Assembly: GCA_964462125.1 (NCBI GenBank)
Contig: CAYWXT010000049.1
Span: forward strand, 1 to 27,627
DNA from: JAWLFY01 sp964462125
GTDB lineage: Bacteria > Planctomycetota > Planctomycetia > Pirellulales > Pirellulaceae
DNA: 27,627 nt
Direction: 5' to 3'
Shown here: piece after piece, positions 22,758 through 27,627 of the stretch
Layout: each line of letters starts with the position of its first letter
Position numbering within the stretch: position 1 is the stretch's first letter
Program-made: the position numbers and the translations under genes
The notes under the pieces: generated by a model
Seen by the model: the letters and a program-made list of their open reading frames with translations, nothing else
Database searches by the model: none
What the model was told of the DNA's origin: nothing

Positions 22758-24308
22758 TCATCTGGCCCCCACCAAGGCTGCGGCCGCGGCCGTGGCGGGG
22801 TGCTGTGCCGTGACCGGCCCCTGCGTCGCGGCAAGCTGATCCTGCAGGTACTCCACCGCCCGGCGGAGTTGCGCGTCGAGCTCCAGGATCGACTCCTCAG
22901 TCCCCGAACCGGGCGACGCTTCCCGCGTCTCTGGAGACTCCCCGTTGGCAGGTTTCGCGACCTCCCCCTCGGCTACTTCCCCTTCGGCCGCCTCCCCTTC
23001 CGCTGCTTCATCTTCTGCTGCGTCAGTCGACGTGTCGCTGGGCTCGGCAGGTTCGCTGGGCGGTTCGCTCTGCTCGCTGCGGGCCAACATCGGGTAGGTC
23101 GACCTTCGCCAGCGTTCCATCAGATCCCCGAGGGTGTCTTCATCGAGTTCCACTTCCAACCCTTCATTCGGGCGAACGCCCCAATCGTCCTCCTCCGTCG
23201 CATCGTCGGTGCGGTGAATCTCCTTGTCGTTGGGTCGGTAGTAGCGGGCCACGGTCAGCCGCAGCGCGCTGCGGCCGTACTGCAGCGGGAGGATATTTTG
23301 CACCGTCCCCTTGCCGTAGCTGCGAGTCCCGACCACGACGGCCCGGTCGTGGTCCTGCAGGCAGGCCGCGACGATCTCGCTGGCGCTGGCGGAATCACCA
23401 TCGATGAGTATCGCCAGCGGCTTGTCGGTGTCGACCAGCGTCCCCCGCTCGGCCCCGAATTCTTCTTCGGTAATCCCCCCGCGGACCTTGGTCGACACGA
23501 TGCGACCGGAGTGCAAAAACATGTCGCTGACCGCGACCGCGGCGTACAGCAGGCCGCCGGTGTTTCCTCGCAGATCGAGGACCATAGCATCGAAGTCATT
23601 GTCCAGGTCGCTGAGGATCTGCTCCAACTCACTGACCGTCTTTTCACCGAAGCTGGTCAACCGCAGGTAGGCGATCCGGGGGTCGTCTTGCAACCGGTAG
23701 ACCCATCGGTCCTCGTCATCCCGATGGTCGCCGACGACCGATTCCATCTCGATTCGGGATCGACGCACGGTGACCGGCACGCGTTCTCCGTTGCGGCGGA
23801 CGACCATATGCACCTGTGTGTTGACCGGCCCGTTGAGCCGTTTACTGACATTGACCAGGTCCCACTCTCGCACGTCCCGCCGATCGACCTCCACGATCTC
23901 GTCCCCCGGCAATAAACCGGCTTCTCGGGCCGGGGAGCCGACCAGCGGCGTGATGATCCGAACGGGTGAGTTGGGTTCGGGTTGCTCGATCAGAATCCCA
24001 ATCCCAGTGAACTCCTGGTTGATGCTGTCCTGCAAATTGCCATAGTCATCCATCGAGACAAACTCGCTGTGCCGATCGAGCGACTCGGTCATGCCCCGCA
24101 TCGCCCCGGTTAACAACTCCTGCCTGTCGACCTGATCGACATAGAACGTGTCGATCAGGTCGAGCGCATCGCCGACGACCATCGCTGGACGCGCCCGCCG
24201 GTAGGTGGCGTGGCAGAGCAAGGAGACCAGGATCGCAAACAGCAAAATGTTCAGGTTACGGGTCGGCATCGATCGGCTTTGAAACAGGCGTGTGACAAAA
24301 CGCTTCAC
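22758..24308 (-). CDS. S41 carboxy-terminal processing peptidase (CtpA/Prc type)
   Basis: This 516-aa envelope serine protease would trim C-termini of proteins in the periplasm. It has an N-terminal TM or signal anchor (about 18-34, 'NLNILLFAILVSLLCHATY'). A short N-terminal domain is followed by a PDZ domain (about 95-180: 'FTGIGILIEQP', 'GLLPGDEIVEVD') and the S41 domain ('IAYLRLTSFGEKT', 'AMVLDLRGNTGGLLYAAVAVSD'). The Ser/Lys dyad is Ser308 in GDSASASE and Lys333 in 'RSYGKGTVQ', 25 residues apart as in Prc. The C-terminal 130 residues are low-complexity, acidic and partly repetitive (AEGEA/AEGEV). The start is a GTG at 24308; ATG 24269 is the alternative, and neither has a clear Shine-Dalgarno. 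It heads the minus-strand group and is divergent from the small lipoprotein gene. Confidence 0.9.
   Translation of the reverse strand: MKRFVTRLFQSRSMPTRNLNILLFAILVSLLCHATYRRARPAMVVGDALDLIDTFYVDQVDRQELLTGAMRGMTESLDRHSEFVSMDDYGNLQDSINQEFTGIGILIEQPEPNSPVRIITPLVGSPAREAGLLPGDEIVEVDRRDVREWDLVNVSKRLNGPVNTQVHMVVRRNGERVPVTVRRSRIEMESVVGDHRDDEDRWVYRLQDDPRIAYLRLTSFGEKTVSELEQILSDLDNDFDAMVLDLRGNTGGLLYAAVAVSDMFLHSGRIVSTKVRGGITEEEFGAERGTLVDTDKPLAILIDGDSASASEIVAACLQDHDRAVVVGTRSYGKGTVQNILPLQYGRSALRLTVARYYRPNDKEIHRTDDATEEDDWGVRPNEGLEVELDEDTLGDLMERWRRSTYPMLARSEQSEPPSEPAEPSDTSTDAAEDEAAEGEAAEGEVAEGEVAKPANGESPETREASPGSGTEESILELDAQLRRAVEYLQDQLAATQGPVTAQHPATAAAAALVGAR
22961..23020. repeat. 15-bp in-frame tandem repeat within the S41 gene
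   Basis: Four degenerate 15-base units of the type CCTCCCCTTCGGCNN lie head to tail and encode the pentapeptides A-E-(G/D)-E-(A/V) near residues 430-450. They are in-frame, so copy-number change would only lengthen or shorten the disordered C-terminal tail. Confidence 0.7.
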
Positions 24309-24578
24309 GTAACGTCAGAGTCTTTCCGGAGAGGCTCACAGAACATCAGTCTACCGCGTGACGCCCTCGGTGCCCACGAAAGGAACCGGCACCCAACCCG
24401 CATGCTGCCGCACCCTGCTTGGACCTTGGCAAACACGGACCGAAAATCGGGCCTTCAAGGAAGAAAGTTTGCTCAATTTTTGACGGGGGATCTGCCGATA
24501 ATCCATCAACAGTATTGAGAGGGGGGTCCTCCAACCGAGCAGAGTACTGGCGTTGCCCGCCGGCGCCACCATCGTCGC

Positions 24579-24971
24579 ATGGCCCCTCGCATCATTCGAC
24601 ACGATCGGTTCCGACCTCGCGGCACCCGCGGATCTCTTCCCGCCTGGGTTTCCGTTGGCTGGCTGATCTTCGCGGTGCTGCAGCCCGGATGTGTGGCGCT
24701 GAATCTGCCGAGTGAACGGCATCACGATCCCGTCGACCGTGGCGGCCCGCTGGGCCCCTGGCGACCGCTGCCCGGGGTTCGTCCTCCGCTCGAAGCCTCG
24801 CCCGAACAGAGTGCCTGGAACGAACAGGGTGGAGCGTGGTGCGGGGAAAGCTTCGATGCCGAGACGCGGGGGACGCAGGGGGCGGCGCCGCCCGATAGCG
24901 AACCGGAGGTCCCTTGGCCCCGGTTCCATCCAGTCCCGACCCGCCCCATCTTTGGCCCTTCCAATCATTAG
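24579..24971 (+). CDS. Small lipoprotein of planctomycete type
   Basis: This 130-aa predicted lipoprotein has a basic N-terminus, a hydrophobic segment 'VSVGWLIFAVLQPGC' and a lipobox LQPGC (Cys at about residue 38). The remainder is Pro/Gly/Glu-rich. The C-terminal 'PWPRFHPVPTRPIFGP' resembles a tail I associate with small planctomycete lipoproteins, but that was not searched. Function is unknown. The upstream Shine-Dalgarno is poor and the hydrophobic stretch starts late, so the exact start is uncertain. The stop lies in the first unit of a 16-bp tandem repeat. Confidence 0.6.
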   Translation: MAPRIIRHDRFRPRGTRGSLPAWVSVGWLIFAVLQPGCVALNLPSERHHDPVDRGGPLGPWRPLPGVRPPLEASPEQSAWNEQGGAWCGESFDAETRGTQGAAPPDSEPEVPWPRFHPVPTRPIFGPSNH

Positions 24972-25011
24972 GCCTTCTGATCATTGGGCCTTCTGATCAT
25001 TGGGCCCTGTC
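24964..25011. repeat. 16-bp tandem repeat, three units
   Basis: The unit ATCATTGGGCCTTCTG occurs at 24964-24979 (one A for G), at 24980-24995, and as a decayed third unit at 24996-25011. It starts inside the last codons of the small lipoprotein and runs into the leader of the following sulfatase. It could arise by slippage and could vary between strains. Confidence 0.8.
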
Positions 25012-25167
25012 GGTCACGAAATGCCCCCCTTCGTTCACCCGCGCCGAACACGCGGTGGGGGTTGGCGGATACATTGGAGGTATGTCTTCATGCGGTTCTA
25101 CGGTTCCGCTCGCTGTTTGCGTCAAGGACGCATCGCAAGGTCAAGGTTGCACCGGGGGTTGAACAAG

Positions 25168-26640
25168 ATGTCAGGGAAAAAGGCTGACGCGGCGAGGCTG
25201 GTCACAGCTCGGTTGGGGGCGGCTTGCGTCACGGTGGTCCTGGGGCTGCTGTTCGCAGTTCCTGCCAATGCGCAGACGCCGTCGGGGGAGCGGCGTCCGA
25301 ATATTGTGGTGATCATCGCCGACGACCTCGGCTATGGCGAAACGGGGATGATGGGGAACCGCGAGATCCCGACGCCGGCGATCGACGCGTTGGCCGCATC
25401 CGGGGTTCGCTGCACCTCCGGGTACGTCACCTCCTCCTACTGCAGTACCTCCCGCGCCGGACTGATGACCGGTCGTTACCAATCGCGGTTCGGATATGAA
25501 ATGAACCCGACCGGCGAGCGAAACCTGCACCCGGAGGCGGGACTGCCCGAGTCGGAAACGACGTTCGTCAGCCAGTTGGCCGATGCGGGCTATGCGACCT
25601 CGTTGGTGGGCAAGTGGCATCTGGGGACCGTCGAGTCGAAACACCCTCTCCGCCGCGGGTTCGATGAGTTTTACGGGTTTCTGCACGAGGGGCATTACTA
25701 CGTCCCCGGCCCCCCTTATGAAAACGTGTTGACGATGATTCGGGACCAGTCGTTGCCGAAGGGAGAGCGAGTTCGGGAAGGGGATTTGATTCGCGGCAAT
25801 TATGCGAACATGAGCGAGCCAGATTACGACGCGGACAACCCGTTGCTCCGCGGGCAGGAGGAGATCGTCGAGCAGGAATACTTGACCGACGCGATCACTG
25901 GCGAGGCGGTGGACTTTATCGAGCGGCAGGCCGAACAGGAATTCTGCCTCGTGGTCAGTTACAGCGCGGTGCACAGTCCGATGCAGGCCCGCAAGGATGA
26001 CCTGGAGTCGGTTGGCCGGATCAAGGACGTCCAGCGACGGATCTTCGCCGGGATGTTGATGGCGCTTGACCGCGGGGTGGGGCAGATCCGCGATGCCCTC
26101 AGCGAACAGGGGTTGACGCGGGACACGCTCGTCGTCTTCTTCAGTGACAACGGGGGACCGACAGCGGAACTGACCAGCAGCAACGCGCCGCTGCGGGACG
26201 GCAAAGGAAGCGTGTACGAAGGAGGTTTGCGGATCCCAATGGTCTGGTCGATGCCGGACCGATTGCCAGTTCGGGGCGTTGAGCAGCGGGCGGTGCTGAG
26301 TCTCGATATCGCAGCGACGGCATTGGATATCGCGGGGCTGCCGAGAGACGAGTCGATGGATGGGCGGAGCGTGCTCGAATGGTTTGACGCCCCGTCACGC
26401 GATCCGCTGCACGAAGATGTCTACTGGCGAATGAACCATGGCAAGGCCGCGTATCGCCTGGGCAACTGGAAGATCGTGCGCTCCAAACGGGACGCGCCGA
26501 TCGAGCTGTATCACCTGGCCGGCGATTTGGGGGAAAGCCGAAACCTGGCGAGTAAGTATCCGGAGAAGCTTCGCGAGTTGGTCAACAAGTGGCGAGCGAT
26601 CGACGCCACCATGCCGCCACCGATCGAGCTGCCGCGGTGA
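25168..26640 (+). CDS. Secreted sulfatase with atypical CSTSR maturation motif
   Basis: This 490-aa sulfatase has a signal peptide (hydrophobic core 'ACVTVVLGLLFAVPANAQ'). Metal ligands lie in 'NIVVIIADDLGYGETG' (Asp52, Asp53). The presumed formylglycine site is C-S-T-S-R at 92-96, followed by 'AGLMTGRYQSRFGYE'. 'GKWHLGT', 'SYSAVHSPMQARKD' and the calcium segment 'VFFSDNGGP' complete the family signature. The usual Pro at the third motif position is Thr, so recognition by the maturation enzyme may be altered. ATG 25168 gives a near-normal signal peptide. An in-frame ATG at 25090 has a better Shine-Dalgarno (GGAGG nine bases upstream) and would add 26 basic residues, so the start is open. It converges on the DUF1501 gene with only 28 bp between stops. 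Confidence 0.9.
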   Translation: MSGKKADAARLVTARLGAACVTVVLGLLFAVPANAQTPSGERRPNIVVIIADDLGYGETGMMGNREIPTPAIDALAASGVRCTSGYVTSSYCSTSRAGLMTGRYQSRFGYEMNPTGERNLHPEAGLPESETTFVSQLADAGYATSLVGKWHLGTVESKHPLRRGFDEFYGFLHEGHYYVPGPPYENVLTMIRDQSLPKGERVREGDLIRGNYANMSEPDYDADNPLLRGQEEIVEQEYLTDAITGEAVDFIERQAEQEFCLVVSYSAVHSPMQARKDDLESVGRIKDVQRRIFAGMLMALDRGVGQIRDALSEQGLTRDTLVVFFSDNGGPTAELTSSNAPLRDGKGSVYEGGLRIPMVWSMPDRLPVRGVEQRAVLSLDIAATALDIAGLPRDESMDGRSVLEWFDAPSRDPLHEDVYWRMNHGKAAYRLGNWKIVRSKRDAPIELYHLAGDLGESRNLASKYPEKLRELVNKWRAIDATMPPPIELPR

Positions 26641-26668
26641 GCGATCGGAGCTGGACTAGGATGCGGCG

Positions 26669-27627
26669 CTACACCAGGATCTCGTTGATCACCCGCGCCG
26701 GCTCGACTCCGGTCAACCGCATGTCGAGACCTTGGTGCTGGACGCTGAAACGGTTGTGGTTGATGCCGAGCAGGTGCAGCATGGTGGCGTGCAGGTCGCG
26801 GACATGGACAACGTCCTCCACCGCGTTGTAACCCAATTCGTCGGTCGCGCCGTAGCTCATCCCGGGCTGAATCCCACCGCCGGCCATCCACATCGAAAAG
26901 CCTTTGATGTGATGATCCCGGCCGGCTCCTCCCTTGCCCTGGAACATCGGCGTGCGGCCGAACTCACCCCCCCAAATCACCAGCGTGTCCTCCAGCATTC
27001 CCCGGCTTTTGAGATCGGTGAGAAGTGCCCAGGTGGCCTTGTCGGTCAGCCCGCAACAGATATCCATGTAGCGTTCCAGGCCGCCATGGTGGTCCCACCC
27101 GCGATGGTAGAGTTGGATAAAGCGGACGCCCCGCTCGGCCATCCGGCGGGCCAGGATGCAATTGGAGGCGTAGGAGCCGTCCCCGGGCTCGGCCCCATAC
27201 ATGTCGAGGACCTGTTGAGGTTCATCCGAAAGGTCCGCCAGCTCCGGCACGGAGGTCTGCATCCGAAACGCCATTTCGTAGGTCGCCAGCCGGGTTTCGG
27301 TTTCTGGATCGCGAGTCTGAGCCAGCCGATGCTGGTTCAGCTCCCCGACGGTGTCGACCAAGCGGCGCTGCTGGTCACGGGAGATCCCGCCGGGCGGTTG
27401 AACGTAGTGGACCGGGTCGCCGCTGCCGCTGAACTCGACCCCTTGATAACGGCTGGGCAAAAAGCCAGCAGACCATTGCCGTGACGCGATTGGCTGCGGA
27501 TTCCGCCCGCCGACACTGGTCAAGACGACAAACCCGGGCAGATCGCGGCTTTCGCTGCCCAGCCCATAGGTGACCCAGGAGCCCATCGAGGGACGGCCGC
27601 TGATCGCGGTTCCCGTGTTCATGAAGG
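26669..27627 (-). CDS. DUF1501 family protein, N-terminus cut by window edge
   Basis: The 3' 319 codons or so of a DUF1501 protein are present; full proteins have about 450-490 residues, so the Tat-type signal and first third lie outside the window. Family marks are 'GRPSMGSWVTYGLGSE', 'DLPGFVVL', 'RGWDHHGGLE', 'LVIWGGEFGRTPMFQGKGGAGRDHH' and 'HLLGINHNRFSVQHQGLDMRLTGV'. DUF1501 proteins belong to the alkaline-phosphatase-like group and in planctomycetes are usually encoded with a cytochrome-like DUF1549/DUF1553 protein; such a partner would be expected just upstream, beyond 27627. Their substrate is unknown. The open frame continues to the last base. Confidence 0.9.
   Translation of the reverse strand, partial: FMNTGTAISGRPSMGSWVTYGLGSESRDLPGFVVLTSVGGRNPQPIASRQWSAGFLPSRYQGVEFSGSGDPVHYVQPPGGISRDQQRRLVDTVGELNQHRLAQTRDPETETRLATYEMAFRMQTSVPELADLSDEPQQVLDMYGAEPGDGSYASNCILARRMAERGVRFIQLYHRGWDHHGGLERYMDICCGLTDKATWALLTDLKSRGMLEDTLVIWGGEFGRTPMFQGKGGAGRDHHIKGFSMWMAGGGIQPGMSYGATDELGYNAVEDVVHVRDLHATMLHLLGINHNRFSVQHQGLDMRLTGVEPARVINEILV

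Noticed and set aside
22524..23915. 463-codon open frame on (+) opposite the S41 peptidase gene
   Set aside because: It has Arg/Gly/His-rich composition and no domain, and is fully antisense to a convincing peptidase.
25082..25162. 26-codon frame (MSSCGSTV...) before the second sulfatase as a leader peptide
   Set aside because: The GGAGG is only one base from its ATG, it has no regulatory feature such as a run of rare or identical codons, and it is probably chance.

Overview
The window looks like a chromosomal segment of a planctomycete, most likely a Pirellulales or Rhodopirellula-like marine bacterium. The reasons are a fairly high GC content, two secreted sulfatases, a DUF1501 protein, a small lipoprotein with a 'PxPTRPxFGP' tail, acidic secreted proteins with DPF repeats, and many palindromic intergenic elements. 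This assignment is inference from gene content. I saw no rRNA, tRNA, CRISPR array or intact transposase.

Layout. Positions 272-1801 hold a secreted sulfatase (-). Positions 2249-15932 hold a complete-looking tad/Flp pilus locus in two converging blocks. The (+) block is the secretin rcpA/cpaC, a secreted protein of unknown function, and the TPR lipoprotein tadD. The (-) block, read from its promoter end, is flp, tadV (prepilin peptidase), cpaB/rcpC, tadA, tadB, tadC, a two-TM protein, tadE, tadG and a winged-helix/AAA+ ATPase. A second flp gene diverges from the first on the (+) strand. Next (16058-17587, -) comes a sigma-54 enhancer-binding protein (EBP) with a degenerate receiver domain, flanked by two nearly identical 80-bp palindromic repeats. 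Positions 17932-22597 (-) hold a tight cluster of TPR protein, ROK sugar kinase, NagB-LmbE fusion and SDR. An S41 peptidase (-), a small lipoprotein (+), a second sulfatase (+) and the 3' part of a DUF1501 gene (-, cut by the window edge) finish the window.

How the genes fit together. The most interesting point is regulatory. Each of the two divergent flp genes is preceded by a well-spaced -24/-12 (sigma-54) promoter match: TGGCATGGTGCGTGCA on (-) and GGGCATGAAAACTGCA on (+). Inverted repeats that could bind an activator lie between them, and a sigma-54 activator gene lies directly beside the second pilin. This suggests a self-contained, sigma-54-controlled two-pilin Flp system. A terminator-like hairpin sits between the first flp and tadV, which would let the pilin be made in excess over the machinery. 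No TadZ/CpaE-like localisation ATPase is visible; an unrelated wHTH-AAA+ ATPase closes the operon instead. The ROK kinase and the NagB-LmbE fusion could together form a compact N-acetylglucosamine catabolic module, with the LmbE domain standing in for NagA.
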